From Streblospio benedicti (taxonomy: Eukaryota; Annelida; Polychaeta; Spionida; Spionidae), in contig CM032665.1 in NCBI GenBank assembly GCA_019095985.1, positions 41,203,134-41,267,133 on the forward strand: 64,000 nt of DNA, written 5' to 3'. The notes beneath the pieces are model-generated. The model saw only the letters and a list, made by a program, of their open reading frames with translations, had not been told where the DNA came from and searched no databases. Below, one piece after another: positions 34,960 through 47,219 of the stretch (positions are counted from its first letter, which is position 1; every line of letters begins with the position of its first letter). Made by a program: the position numbers and the translations under genes.

Positions 34960-35560
34960 GCTGTGGCAATGGAAACAATGCAGTTGATCCCACCTGTACA
35001 TTGCATGCACTTGAAACAGGCACACGTGCAGGTCAATTAGGCCATATATAGTATATTGTGTAATAAGCTTTGTACAGTTTTGAGTGTTTTCTGTCCAGCC
35101 CAGCTGTATATAGTAGATTTAACTTAACCTGCTATGGCGCCTGGTGGTTGCCAGATCTTGGATTTACATCCACACTTTGTCATACAACTTTCCTCTGAAA
35201 TCATGGATCTCCCACTGCAAGACCAGTATAACCTAAATAGCCTTATAGCCTTATGTTCATTTGTCAGTGTCATGTGTAACCTTTAACTACTGTATTCATC
35301 CAACTGTGTGAATATTTGAGGAGTGATGTTCTCATTAATGTACATGTATTGTAGCTACAACATTGATCCTGGAATAAATGATACTCAAGTACACACGGTC
35401 AAGTTTTGAGAAATGACATACTATAGTCTACTTGTACTAGACATAGTGTACAATCATCATTCCCATACATATACCGTATATATTTGAATACATATTACAA
35501 CTTACTGAGTATACAGGAACTTCATGTTCTTTTATTCTTTATTAATTTAACCCCTTTTCA
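34960..35560 (+). repeat. Diverged repeat paired with 15990-16660
   Basis: The same ordered blocks as at 15990-16660 (GTACATTGCATGCA, TTTGTACAGTTTTGAGTG, CACTGCAAGACCAG, TTGTCAGTGTCATGTG). No coding sequence. Confidence 0.55.
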
Positions 35561-35789
35561 TATAGAAATGCACATTGTACAATGTTTATGTATAGTATGC
35601 CCGTTATAGAATTAGAACACAAAAGCTACTTTGTAAATATCTTTTTAGCAAATAATCATATTTTAAAATGAAATAGTAGACTATGAATATGGTGTGTTAT
35701 TGTTTTATCTATATATATTTATATAGCATATATGTTAAGAGACATATATTGAATGTGTGCTAGTTAATCATATTAACATAATATGGATT

Positions 35790-35995
35790 CATAAGCAGTT
35801 ACTTAAGGCCCAAACCCCTCATATTATGTTTTGTTTGTGTGCAGAAAATTGAGGAAAAAGAAATATGAATATTTCTTCCTCATGATAATGAATATGATTG
35901 ATGATCGATCATAAAGTATACAAAATATTGGTATGAGGACGCACACAAGTAGATATAGCAATAGACTCTGTAAGCCAATAACGGCTGCCTCAATT
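35790..35995 (-). repeat. Dispersed repeat, minus copy
   Basis: The minus strand matches 56345-56580: GAGGCAGCC...TTATTGGCTTAC, TACTTGTGTGCGTCCTCATA, CCAATATTTT, and at the other end CATAATATGAGGGGTTTGGG with CTTAAG. The same AATATGAGGG-TTTGGG terminus is at about 14452-14478. A looser match is at about 6720. Confidence 0.75.
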
Positions 35996-36161
35996 AATAT
36001 TTTTTTTTATTACGCACGTGTATAACATAATTATAACAAAAAAAGACAATCTGAAATAACCTCTTTGCTGACAAGGTGAGTGCATAGTGACTCAATATTT
36101 AAAAGAATAATACTTGTTCCAGACATACCGTTATGCAATATAAAGTATTTCTTGTTAAAGT

Positions 36162-37698
36162 TAGGGTGGCTCATTTGTGCCATTTTGCCAATCAATAAAC
36201 GGGTGGCCGCGAGAATACTGCGGCCGCCCCTTGTTTTCAGTTGCGCTTCCACACGTTATTTGCGGCAGCAAAAATGCTGCAGATTCCCAACAGGATGGGG
36301 GTGGGGAGTGGGGGTAACGATGGCCTGCACTCTACACAAGATGCAGCATCCCCATACTCCACAGACATGCGCGTATCTCTTGAACACATGAACCGATTCA
36401 GGCGCAAGATGGCTCATTGAAAAACTCTCAGGGAGCCCGATCTCCTGGTGCCAAACTTCACAAGCAGATCCACTTTCTACAGCACGTCCGCGGTCCTGCA
36501 CAGGGGAACACATTTCGTTAATGCTCCCAATGATCGTGTATGGCTTGACAACTTGAATGGAAGTTTGTTGTACAATGGTCACTATGAGATGTGTAACTGC
36601 CCAACTGTCGTCACTTCATTTAAATTTGAAACTAGTGTGTGTGTTGACGTCACTGAATGTATTATCAGGACAGTCAGTTGGTCAATCAGTCAGTGACCAG
36701 CTGAAGTGCCATGGTCACAAACGCACTCCAGGCGTTTACATGTCTATGAAAATAATTCAAACTAGAACGAGAACACAGGATCTTCTCATTAGCATGATGA
36801 TGTATGTGTTTGCGAGTGCTTGCGAATACACAGCAGCGAGCTGCTTGGGATGATGGTATCATTGTGGTCTCATAACCTTGGAGTCGTAAGTTCGAGTCCC
36901 AGCAGGGCCACTTGATATAGTCAATGGAAGCATAGGGTTGTAAAACCTGTCTTCAGCTATATATATCATTGGTAGAAACATGCTTGCTGAAAAAGACTTG
37001 TGAGGCAGAGAGAAGTATGAAAATTAGTAGGATGCTACACATACTTATTGGTTTTGTCTGTGACCTTTGTTATATAGTAAGCTCGCTAGAGGGTACAGAA
37101 TTTCCAGCATCTAATTTCCTTGCAAGCCACAAATGCACCTCATTTAACCACAATACACCGTACATTCAAACAAAGATATCTTCATATGTTAAATGTTTTT
37201 ATTCCACAGATATGTTACCAATATTTTACTCATACACATCCCAAACAAATGCAGCAGCAAACTTACATATTTCAAACCAGTTGGAGACATTATGCGCTCG
37301 AGTCTACCCTCTGCTATATGGGCAATACCCATTGTATTGGTCCTCCTGAAGATTTCAATATGAGTGACTAAAGTCGCCTGAAACGCCGTTTGCAAGTGTG
37401 TTTACGCCCACACCGGTAGTGCCACGAATCCCCCACCCACTTAGCATGCCACACAAACGCCACTCGCCATTGCTCACACGAAAACGTTATGTTAATTTTC
37501 TCAGCAACTAACAGACATGTTGGAGTGTTTCAAAGTTCTCCTACAAGCAGAGACCCGAGCCTACCCCCTCTCACACCACATCCACGTACAACCCTATATA
37601 TGTAGCCTTTATCCACAGAATTTTCGCGGCCGCACAACTTAAAAAGGAGGTGGCCGCGAGTTAATTACGTGGCGGGATGGCTCAAATGAGCCCCCGTA
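36162..37698. mobile_element. TA-flanked TIR element, about 1.53 kb
   Basis: The left end GGGTGGCTCATTTGTGCCA at 36164 and the reverse complement of the right end, CGGGGGCTCATTTGAGCCA (finishing at 37696), match at 16 of 19 positions. TA stands immediately outside both (36162-36163, 37697-37698). GGTGGCCGCGAG and GCGGCCGC motifs lie just inside both ends, and the interior is otherwise AT-rich. No transposase is recognisable. A TA target fits Tc1/mariner-like or other TA-targeting superfamilies. A SINE-like B box (GTAAGTTCGAGTCCCAGC, about 36887) sits inside. Confidence 0.7.
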
Positions 37699-37959
37699 TA
37701 AAGTAGATATAAAGTCAAATATTTCAAATCCATGATTAAAACATATACCTTTTATATTCTCAAAGAAAAATAAAACACACTGTGAAGAAAAAGTATAGAG
37801 GTAAATAACTCATATGTGTCACATTTTAATGCTGTAGGTGATAGCTGATGTAAGGCGGCGTATGTAGGTTCACGTCACTGTATGATATTACGTGATTGCT
37901 ATTACTTTCCTCATATGTACCGTAAAAGTCATGGCATGTCTGGAACTTGGCAATCTACA

Positions 37960-38400
37960 CGTCTACAAACCTATCGTGTGTATAGTCTCAACCAATCCCA
38001 ATCTGGGCTTTGGCATAAATCGTTCCATACAATATTTTTTACATTTTGATTTAAAACATGCCAAAGAGTCTGACTTTGGTATTGGGAGAGGGAGACTATT
38101 CCAATATCTAATGCTATGATAATTAAAAAGTTTGCTGTTCATGAGATTTAACTTTTGGTATGACATCTCTTTTTTCTGGTTCTGTATGAACGACTCGCAA
38201 GCTTAACATCACGTAACTATATATGCAGGAGCTTTTTTATATGTGTTTTATCCATTAAACATGAAGTCTTATATTCAAGTCTATCATTTACATTCAGCCA
38301 TCCAACTATTCTAAAATCCTCAGAACAAAGGTGGTGCCTTCCATCATAGTTTAAAACATATCTAATTAATCTATTTTGAGTTGTTTAAAATCTTGTTTTC
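37960..38400 (-). mobile_element. LINE C-terminal fragment (non-LTR)
   Basis: Minus-strand translation gives the post-RT tail typical of many LINEs: QNRLIRYVLNYDGRHHLC, then GWLNVNDRLEYKTSCLMDKT, then HSIRYWNSLPLPIPKSDSLA followed by CFKSKCKKYCMERF. The WNSLP word and the FK...Y ending are the family signature. A stop and at least one frame change lie between the two halves. Nothing of the catalytic RT core is adjacent, so it is a truncated relic in the CR1/Jockey/L2-like group. The clade is not determined. Confidence 0.65.
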
Positions 38401-38534
38401 ACTTTTTGGGGCAACCATGATTTATTATGAGTTTTTTTGATAGAGTAAACTTTAGACAGGACCTCTATTATTTGTGAAGCCGAAAGTTGACAGTTCCACA
38501 GTGTGAATTGCATAAAGTGCAGACGAATCATACA

Positions 38535-38622
38535 CAGACTCACGCACGCACGCATGCATGCACACATGCACGTACACATGCACACATGCACACACACATG
38601 CATGCACACACATGCACAATAG
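38535..38622. repeat. CACG/CATG-rich simple repeat
   Basis: An alternating purine-pyrimidine run of CACACATGCA and CACGCACGCA units. The Cys/Val/His-rich frames across it are not genes. Confidence 0.85.
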
Positions 38623-38989
38623 TAAGATAAGGAAAATGTAATTGACACTATAGCAAACTTCTGTCTTTGTGAAACCTGCACAATGTTTGATGTTCACCCA
38701 CTGCGAGATCGAGTTAACAGTGACCCGACAAGAAGTGCCGCGGCCGCCGCCGCAACCCAACAGAACCTCCACACAACACCACCTTTCTAATAAATCTGTT
38801 TATCGTCAACCCAAATCTCTCTACAGCGACCACAATAAACCTTCATAATGAGACCACCTCTCTATTGAGAGCACTTGGTGTTAGTCAAGGAAGGGTCTTA
38901 CTGAGCACTTCCAGTGTAGTGAGTTGCTCAGACACATGACAGCGGTGGATGAGGGAGGCGGCACTCGCTGCGCTGCCATGCGGGACATG

Positions 38990-39500
38990 TGTGTGCGTGT
39001 TTGAGCATGTGTGTGAAACACACTCACCAATTGCGGAAACTAGTTGAGCATTGAGGTTCAAGTAAAGGGCATTTTAATGCCATATCTGATTGCGAATTCT
39101 ACACACAATGGAGCTGGAAGTTACGCACCAGAGACCTGTTGTCTGTGCTTATTGATATCATACCAACTGGCAGATGTCATTAATTTTGTTCTACGAATAA
39201 TGGATGACAAATTGGAAAACTTGGGAAAACTGTCAAAAAATGTGTAAATATTTCAAAGTAGCTATTGAGCTATTGCTTTGTATTCCTATGTGTCTGAATG
39301 AGTGATGACCTGTCAGTAACTACAGCGCTTCTCAATAACACTAAAATGCCACTCGTTCCCTGGGACGTTTTGCACCCGTCTCTGCCCCACGCACAAACAG
39401 GTTGCAATGTCATGCTTGCCTCGTTCATATTGATTATTGGTATTGATTCGTTTTTAGCTCTTTTACCATCAAAAAGGCATAAAGACGCACCCCATTCTTC
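38990..39500 (+). repeat. Third, diverged partial copy of block X
   Basis: It matches 21110-21645 and 43150-43670: GGCATTTTAATGCCATAT, GAATTCT-CACACAATGGA, GTCTGTG-TTATTGAT and TTGATTATTGGTATTGAT. Identity is clearly lower (about 80-85 percent) than between X1 and X2. It runs directly into block W. Confidence 0.75.
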
Positions 39501-40395
39501 AGCTATATCAAAATAGTGGTAACACACATCTATTCAATCACATATATCACTAGTTTTAATACGCATTGTCAGTGTCAAGACCATGCACTCAATGAATCGT
39601 CAAGAAGCTGGTTTCATTGTAAACTTAATTGTGGTTGCTGACCGTAGAAAGCCTGCCAGGTTTGTGTGATCATCATCAACACCCATCAAAGTGTACCTTA
39701 CTCAAGAAAATCATAAGAGAGCGTCAGTGTTGTTCTTAGAATGACCACTGAGCCCATAGAATGATTCAGTGTTAGTTAGATCTTGGATAATTCTTAATGC
39801 ATATAGCAAAAACCCGACCAGTCATCAGAATGGCAACCCCCCGTTTAGGTGCTCGCATGTGGACTGGGCAACAGGACACCAATGCATCCAATTGAATACA
39901 GATGGTAGAGATAAAATGTATCTCAGTTATGGGAACATTTCCCTGCCATAGCCCCACCAGTGTCCCCTGCAGGGATCTACACTAAATGCCATGTGAGCAG
40001 AATATGCCCGGTCGTAAGGTACATAAAAGTTTCTCTTTCCACTGACCCTGCTTTACACGGCAACACACAGGTGAGATCTTGCATAAGCCACAGGTGCCGG
40101 TGCCAAAGTACAATGATGCTCATCAAAATTGTACTACCTTTAACAAAAATCGGCAGTGTTGTGCAGAGCACTGTAAACAACTTGCTCTTTATGAAATATA
40201 GATAAATACCGCACTGTGGTGCATTTGCACGTTTTTAGCCACAGCTTGCACACATTTTTGGTCTACGGGGATCTCTTACATATTTTAAGTATTACACTAT
40301 AACTTGTAAATTAAACCATGAGCCCAAAATGGGTGGGAATGGGCCACTTGATCCTCAAACACTTTCTGTCTGTCTGAGTGCTGCTGCTGTTGCTG
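39490..40395 (+). repeat. Block W, direct copy
   Basis: Nearly identical to the reverse complement of 14630-15526. It ends in a (CTG)n-like stretch at 40378-40395, where transposon copy 2 begins. A much more diverged relative lies at about 46140-46540, which keeps GTTGTGCAGA, AAACAACTTGCTCTTTATG and GGAGATCTCT in the same order and also ends in (CTG)n. Confidence 0.85.
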
Positions 40396-41501
40396 TCTAA
40401 GTACTCAAAGTGTTGAAGCTGCTCAATCACTAAACTCCTGTCAACAGCGAATTGTTTACAAAATTCATCAATATTTTCTTTACTTTTTGTAGAGATATCT
40501 TTGGAATTGAAAAAGTTTTCTAAGCTGGGCCCTTGGTTGAAAGTCAGCAGGTTTCCTCCAACTTAGCAAATCAATATCTTCATAAACTGGTGTGTCATTT
40601 AGAGGAAGAAAATTTGAGAGTTTACCATTGGTTTTGGTTGAGGTACTTGTGTGATTTTGGTAGCTTTCCATGGATTTTCTTTACAGAAAGAACACTTTTC
40701 ATCATTACCATTCTTCAGACACTCATCCTTAATGTATTCCATGTACAGTTCTCCTCGCTGAAAGTGAAGTTGGTAGAATTTGTCAAGTTTTTGATTGTAT
40801 GAAAATCCCGGTAGCTTGGTTCTATTGGAGGCACTTGCATTTATGTAATTTGTGAGATATTGTGAATCCCAAAAAAAGAGATTTTCTGTTGGTTGAGATA
40901 CCATGGAAGTCATAGGGTTGAGGGTATCTTTAGGTACAGGTGCATCTTGAACACGCGCTGCTAGATCTTTACAGGTCTCAAATACATTATATTTCTGTCT
41001 ATCTTCTTCATACTGCGCAAATTCTTCCAGACTCATTTTCTCCTTTTCATGTTCCTCTAATCCATCGAACATTTTTCTATATTCCCAATGAATCCGATCA
41101 CCATTACCAAAGGCTTTGCCAACTGCTGCCTGTGTTCGTTCTACAGGATTTTGGCAATCACCTGTTGCCCTATGAATGCGGGTATAATAGTCACTGCCCT
41201 TAATGAGTATTCTTTCTGCTGCATGGAATTGTACTTGCTTGTTCGATACTCCTACTCCTGGGCCTGCGTCAGTTTGGTCAAAGATGAAATTAAGAAAAAA
41301 ATTGTCAAAAAGAAAATCAATAAAAAGAAAATTGTCTCGCTGCATCAGCCGGATCAAATATGTAATACCACTGATATGCCAAGGAATATGAGCGGACATA
41401 AATGAAAAAATGGATACGTGTAGTTCCGTTCTTGATATATCTGTCCATCCAAAAGGCATTGGGATAGGGAATATTGATCTTGATGGTGTTATGCAGCTCA
41501 A
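40396..41501 (-). pseudogene. Integrase-like transposase of an uncharacterised invertebrate TE family
   Basis: The main minus-strand frame (40599-41501) reads NFIFDQTDAGPGVGVSN, a D-GP motif like the second catalytic Asp of DDE enzymes. NPVERTQAAVGKAF follows, with a Glu 43 residues downstream of that Asp. Then come HWEYRKMFDGLEEHEKE, LFFWDSQYLTNY, a Cys pair CSFC, and VPQPKP. The protein continues in other frames: FLPLNDTPVYEDIDLLSWRK, DFQPRAQLRKLF, then EFCKQFAVDRSLVIEQLQHF to EYLD at 40396. At least two frame changes and loss of the Lys/Arg-rich C-terminus make it inactive. From memory, similar multi-copy proteins are annotated as uncharacterised in molluscs, cnidarians and lancelets. Catalysis is inferred. 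Confidence 0.65.
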
Positions 41502-41673
41502 GGTTTATGATATGCCTGCTCTATTTACTTGTTTTGAAACAAGTGTTTTTACCCATATTGCCAGATGCTTCATTCTTGACTTCTTAACACGTGAAGTTGT
41601 AGATTGTTATTTTAGAACACATGAAAAGGAATATGAAATACTATCTCAGTCTGATGAGAGTGATAGTGAATAA
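41410..41673 (+). CDS. Small plus-strand frame inside transposon copy 2, unrecognised
   Basis: An 87-codon frame runs SSVLDISVHPKGIGIGNIDL, KVYDMPALFTCFETSVF, then REVVDCYFRTHEKEYEILSQ and an acidic SDESDSE end. Its composition looks protein-like and its acidic C-terminus is unusual for a chance frame. It is opposite to, and partly overlaps, the upstream part of the transposase frame. It could be the C-terminus of a second transposon gene or chance. No homologous frame is preserved in copy 1. Confidence 0.25.
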   Translation: MDTCSSVLDISVHPKGIGIGNIDLDGVMQLKVYDMPALFTCFETSVFTHIARCFILDFLTREVVDCYFRTHEKEYEILSQSDESDSE

Positions 41674-42200
41674 TAATTGGTGCCAGTTTTGTATTCATTT
41701 CATCAATCTCCTTTTTCAATGTGACTAATTTGTCAACTCAAAATTAATGCATGTACAATGATCAATCAATAGATATAAAAAATTTTGAGACATGTTTTAT
41801 TTTAGATAATTATATGAATGGTGTTATTGGATAGTGTTTTTGATGATTGCAATTTATTTCTCTTGAGAAAATCGAATGGTGATATAAGTAGAGCATAAGT
41901 AGAATATCATACATTCTATAGTTGTTTATTAAAGTAGGAAAAGATGTTCAATCTTCTATTTATTGAGTAGATGAACTGTAGGTGTAGATAGGTAGATTAA
42001 GTTAGGTCATATTGAAAAGTATTAAAAAGATTTTTGTATATGGTTTGAATAGGGTACAAGTTTGAGTGATTTTTATCATTTTTCAATCAGGTAGATTGAA
42101 TTATACAATAGTGTACATGTATACAGGATATAAAGCACTTGATTAGACATCACAAGTGAATTTAATAAACATTCTAAATGCACACATGTCGCTCTGTATA
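41674..42200. other. AT-rich interior of transposon copy 2, no gene
   Basis: No reading frame or repeat family is recognised between the acidic frame and the G-rich subterminal repeats. Confidence 0.5.
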
Positions 42201-44649
42201 AATATGTACAATGGCCTGGATAGGGGGGGGGGGGTCATAGTTTCAATATCATTTGAGTAGGGGGGGTCAGACTTTCATTTCATCATGATAGGGGGGTCAG
42301 ACTTTAAAACCTAGTTCCTCGAGAAAAACCAACCCCCCAGAAGAAAGTCCCTTCCCTTAGAGGACCCTTTATGCCTCTTTATTCATAAATATGCGTACAT
42401 TGGTCTAAAGAGTCATGTCCACGATGCTTGATGCTTTAACATTATATGTTCACTGTCAAAGTCGGATGGGGAACAACACAATTAAAAGCAAAATATCACG
42501 TGGTTGGTTAGAAACATTAAACAACTAGCTGCCGGCGGTATTTTCCGACATAACCGCTGGCTTTTAATAGGCAATAATATAAGGAAGGCTTTGATATCAG
42601 GGAGACGTTTATTTATTTAAAATTCTGTCTAACATGACGTGTACTTGAAGAGAGGCTACAATTTGGCAGAGGCTACATGTACAAAACGCGGAAATGCGGT
42701 ACTTAACACTTTAAATCGAATTACAAAAAAACTTTCAAACATTATCAGTAAATATCTTTCTGTTGAATGTTTGCAGACATGCTGTATGTAAAGGTATGGC
42801 ATTGGATTTTTATTGCATACTATATGACCTCTGACTGGTGTTCTCTATAAAAAGACCACCTAAGTAATTAAGCCGTTTACCAGTCCACAAGCCACAATGA
42901 GGATCACCACCCCGGTAACTTACTAGTATCCTTCTCTCTAGCACCAGCAACACATCGTCGGGGCGACGGGAATCTCTTTTAGTGTGAAAACCCACAGGGC
43001 TGCAAGAGTGACACTTGGCAGATCGTTGCTGGTCCTGCCAGTGGAAAACCCACACTTTTTACCTCCTTACGGCTGTGTAGTGACCTACCTGCTAAGACAC
43101 ATAGTTGTGGTGGCCCCAGACAGCTACTCGTCGCTGCCGTGAGGAACTCACGTGTGCGTGAAACACACTAGTGCGTTTTAATGCCATATTTGATTACGAA
43201 TTCTGCACACAATGGAACTAGAAGTCACGCACCAGCGACCTGTCGTCTGTGGTTATTGATTTCATACCAAATGGGCAGGGTGTTGGTAATTTTGTTCTAC
43301 TAATAATGGATTAGAAATAGGAAACATTGGGAGAACTTCAGTCAATGAGCAAATGTCAAAATACATACAAGTGTGTATGTAAATATTTCAAAGTAGCTAT
43401 TGAGCTATTACTTTGTTTCCCTGCTTGTCTTTGAGATAATGACGAGCTTTCAATAACAGGAGTGCTTCTCCATAACACTTAAAATGCCGCCGTATCTGTT
43501 CCCCCGCACGTTTCGCATAGCCCTGTGCCCTGCACCCAAACAGCCCTGCAATCACCATTATGTTTGTGGCGACCTATTTGTATTGATTGTTATGTTTTGT
43601 TAGCTCTTTTACCATTAAAAACGCAAAAACACCCAACACATTAAATCCCGTCTTCAGCTATGTCAAAATAGTGGTAGGATCTTGCTGTGTATAGAGACCA
43701 GAGAGATAGAAAAAATAGAATTGAATTAACAAGCAAACAAAATAATTTTAAATACTTGCCTGACATATAAATGAGAAGAAATTAGACCTCAGGTGGGATT
43801 TGAACTCCCGACCTCCGACCAAGTATGTAGGGTGGAGGTTCACGTTTCGTCTCTGTAACCTTTTAACATGGTATCATTCTTGTCTCACAACCACAGACAA
43901 TAATTTTCATGAATATATATTAAGAACAAATACACGATATTTGTGCATTCGTAATCGATTAAATAAAGAGTTTGACTTGTGACTAGAAGGTCGTAAGTTC
44001 AATTTCCAGTCAGGTCTGGTTGTGGGTGTTGTGCAAACTTAGTAACTTACCGTTAAAAGCTTACATACTGCTCCGTGGTATAGGCACAGATCAGGCGAGT
44101 GAAAGCTAATGTGAGTGATAATCACATCTGCACTACTGGACACTCGACAGGGAGTTGAGGAAGATATAGTGTGACAATAATGCCAATGGCCTCGTGTAGA
44201 TGTAAAGTCGCTAGAGTACCACAAACTGTGAATTGCAACTGTATATAAGTATATTAACCACATTCAAAATGGCTAATCGCCTATACCCTTAAAAACATAC
44301 GATTTTGTCTCAGAATTGAAATTCAGTACCCTCACTAGCCTGGTCCAGATTGACTGTCTACTCATGCTTGATAAGGCCCATTAGCAATAAGCCAAAGGCT
44401 GAATGTTACCAGTACGTACCACAGAGTAGTGTTCAAATACATTTAGGGATGAGTTTGCTCACCACCCACCACCAGACCCAACCGCAAGCCGAACTAGTGA
44501 TCATGTTGCTAGGAGTCCAACTCCATATAGACACACAGAAGAACAACCAAACATTCAAACTTAATGCAGCGTTTACAAATCTATACATCTATCCGCAATC
44601 ACTTGTGTCCAGTTTTATTATTTTGCAATGATAATGTGCAATTTCAATT

Positions 44650-46530
44650 TAATTTTGTTGCACATTCATGTCACTGATGTGATTGTCATCATTTTGGAGT
44701 TAAGATAAATTGTCCAGTCTTCTCTCTATCCTGCCTCACACCGGGAATTGTCCTACTACTATGTTACATGTACGTACTTCAGTTTTGCATGGATTGGCCC
44801 AGCAAGACTCGATCTCCCGATGGCTCTAAGATGTTAATGACCTTTCGGTCATACAAGAATAAGCAACATGTGGTCAGCCAAGTGACTTTCCCTGTAAAAC
44901 ATATACAAAAAATCTCAATCTGTGAGAAGACAGGGGAGTGGGGGTTAGAGACGGTGAGAGAGGTTTGGGGTTGAACACCCCGTGTAAGTGGTGGTATGTG
45001 GCGGTAATTGGATACAAATAGAATGCGTATAGTCACAATAAATAGTATCACATAATATTATCTCAGTTAAGGAGCCAAACTTCCCTACAATTTAGCATTT
45101 ACATGCATCTACACTTACAGTATCATTAACAGTAAAGTGCGACCCTAATCAACCAGCTGACGCAACTGAACAAGCAGTAACCTCACCAAACATTTGGCCA
45201 ATGTGGCAAAATGAATGGTTACCTTTTCAGCATAACCAACCTCATCGTTACGGTTTGTTAGATATCATCTGAAACATGATGACATAGTTTAGGGAGGTGT
45301 ACGTCACCGAGCTGCTACTATGAGGTAGTTATATGCGTGGTTCTACGTCAGGTTTTGTTGTTGTTTCATGTATATACCCTTCCATCATTACACATGAAAG
45401 CTGTACACAGGTTGACTATCACCATCTTAGGCTGTGACCATATCAAAGGCCTCTTTGGTTAAAAGCCAGGTTTTCCCTGTTTCCGTAGTTTACATGTGCC
45501 TGCATAAAGAGCTGCCAAACGACCCACCATCGCGGCCCAGACGACTTTCCGCGACCGCTGCCGTAAGCTCCAGTTGCCGTTGGCTGTGTAAATGTAGCAA
45601 CTCTAATTCTTAAATTGTTCCGAGTGTCCCCCGTCATTCTCTTCTTATTTATCTATCTTATCCATATAACCTTCCACCGGGAGACAGAAGATAGAATTAA
45701 AAGAGCATTAAAAGTAAAGAAAATATATCAGAGATATTGATTGGCATGTCAAGCATTTGATCATTGCCCCAGCTACACAATCATTCTTTGGGTGTGATTT
45801 TAAACCTCTTACACAACTATCACGATAAAATTCATCATATATCATATTCATGGTGAATATATCCGACTTCTGACTAGCACTGCCCTCAATCTCCTTAGAA
45901 AGTCTTGTCATGAGGTGCACATAACAGTGTCTCTTTCGTGGCTGTGAGTAACATGACCTCCTCAACAGGTTCAAGTGGCCTATCTCAAATGTTCTGCTCA
46001 CTTTCTGGAGTCAAACACTGAAAGCAACAGAGTGTTTTTGTAGAATTTGGGGAGACCCAAAGTCGCTTCATATACAAATTGTGAGCTCTAAAGCAGGACT
46101 GTTCTCCAAAGTGTCCACTCAGCATGTTTTACCGTCACAGTGACGATCCGGAAACATGGCGACAAACACGTGAGATCTTGGCAAACTGCCACTGCTGCCG
46201 CTATCTCCGCTGCCGTTGCCGAACTACAAGCGACAGTGATGCTCATTAAGGATTTATCATCTCCAACAAAAATACGCATTGTTGTGCAGAATTCTTATAA
46301 ACAACTTGCTCTTTATGTAACATACACAAGCCGTCAGTTCACGGAGATCTCTCTTACACTGTACATATTCCCAGTGTTACACCAACTTGAAATTGAATAA
46401 CAAACCCCCAAAATTATGTTATCATGTAGAATAAAAGATGGACCACTTGATCTGTTACAATGAATGAGTGGTTCCTCATATATTCCACACTTACCATGAT
46501 TTGGTACACTTGGATTATATTATTTTCTTG
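44650..46530. other. X2-specific segment, no gene
   Basis: Absent from X1, where the flanks meet at the (CTG)n tract. Its last 400 bp are a diverged relative of block W ending in (CTG)n. One route is therefore recombination in X1 between CTG tracts that removed the segment; a gain in X2 is equally possible. No coding sequence or RNA gene is recognised. Confidence 0.55.
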
Positions 46531-46533
46531 CCA

Positions 46534-46534
<1 letters not shown>

Positions 46535-46574
<40 letters not shown>

Positions 46575-46700
46575 ACTGCTGTTACTGCTGTTACTGCTGC
46601 TGCTGATGTTAGTGCTGCTGCTACTGTTACTACCGCAGCTGCTACTGTTGCTGCTGCTGCTGCTGCTGCTGCTGTCGCTGCTGCCGCTGCTGCTGCTATT
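46535..46700. repeat. Expanded imperfect (CTG)n tract
   Basis: About 165 bp of CTG with TTA, TTG and CCG interruptions. The poly-Leu, poly-Ser and poly-Ala frames across it are translations of the repeat, not proteins. Confidence 0.9.
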
Positions 46701-47219
46701 ACTACTAATAATATCGAATTGAAATTCAATAATTAACTGGCATGGTGGTGGGCCAAAGGGGGCCTGGGTAAATGAGGGCTGTAGAGTGAAAAATGCCACA
46801 AAATTCAAATGAGAGGTGATGAGGTGCCAACTTCCCCACACACTGCGTATAAGTGGGAATGGCAAAGTTATTCTTCAACTTTCTGGTCAAATATAAATGT
46901 AAGTGTAAGTGACTATCTATATTTGAGCATATTTTAGACAATGTATAGACAAGGTTACTGGCGTGGTTCTTGCGTTCACTATCGGCATGTTCAGTATTAT
47001 GACCCACACCCAAAATATGCCATGGAGCAGAGTGTTCAGTAATAGTGATGAATGCACCGTATACCATGACCACAGTCACTCGAATGTGTCTGTTATTGTA
47101 TGTAACACTAGCCACCTTTCTCAGACAAGGTGACAAACGTCTGTTAAAGACAGCTAACCTTTATTACACAGTTCACATGGCTATTCTTTCTTCATTATTT
47201 GCTTCAGATTTTGGACACA

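Larger units (their letters stand above)
40396..42356. mobile_element. TIR DNA transposon, copy 2 (left end missing)
   Basis: The right side matches copy 1: G-rich TAGGGGGGG-TCA-ACTTT subterminal units (about 42215-42320), then a damaged terminal repeat ending CTTCCC at 42356. The interior carries the minus-strand transposase-like frame. The left end stops inside that protein at 40395, fused to the (CTG)n end of block W, so the left terminal repeat is absent. Confidence 0.7.

Noticed and set aside
38385-38772. Cys/Val/His-rich frames on the minus strand
   Set aside because: They run across the CACG/CATG simple repeat.
46468-46865. Poly-Leu, poly-Ser and poly-Ala frames
   Set aside because: All are translations of the (CTG)n tract in different frames and strands.
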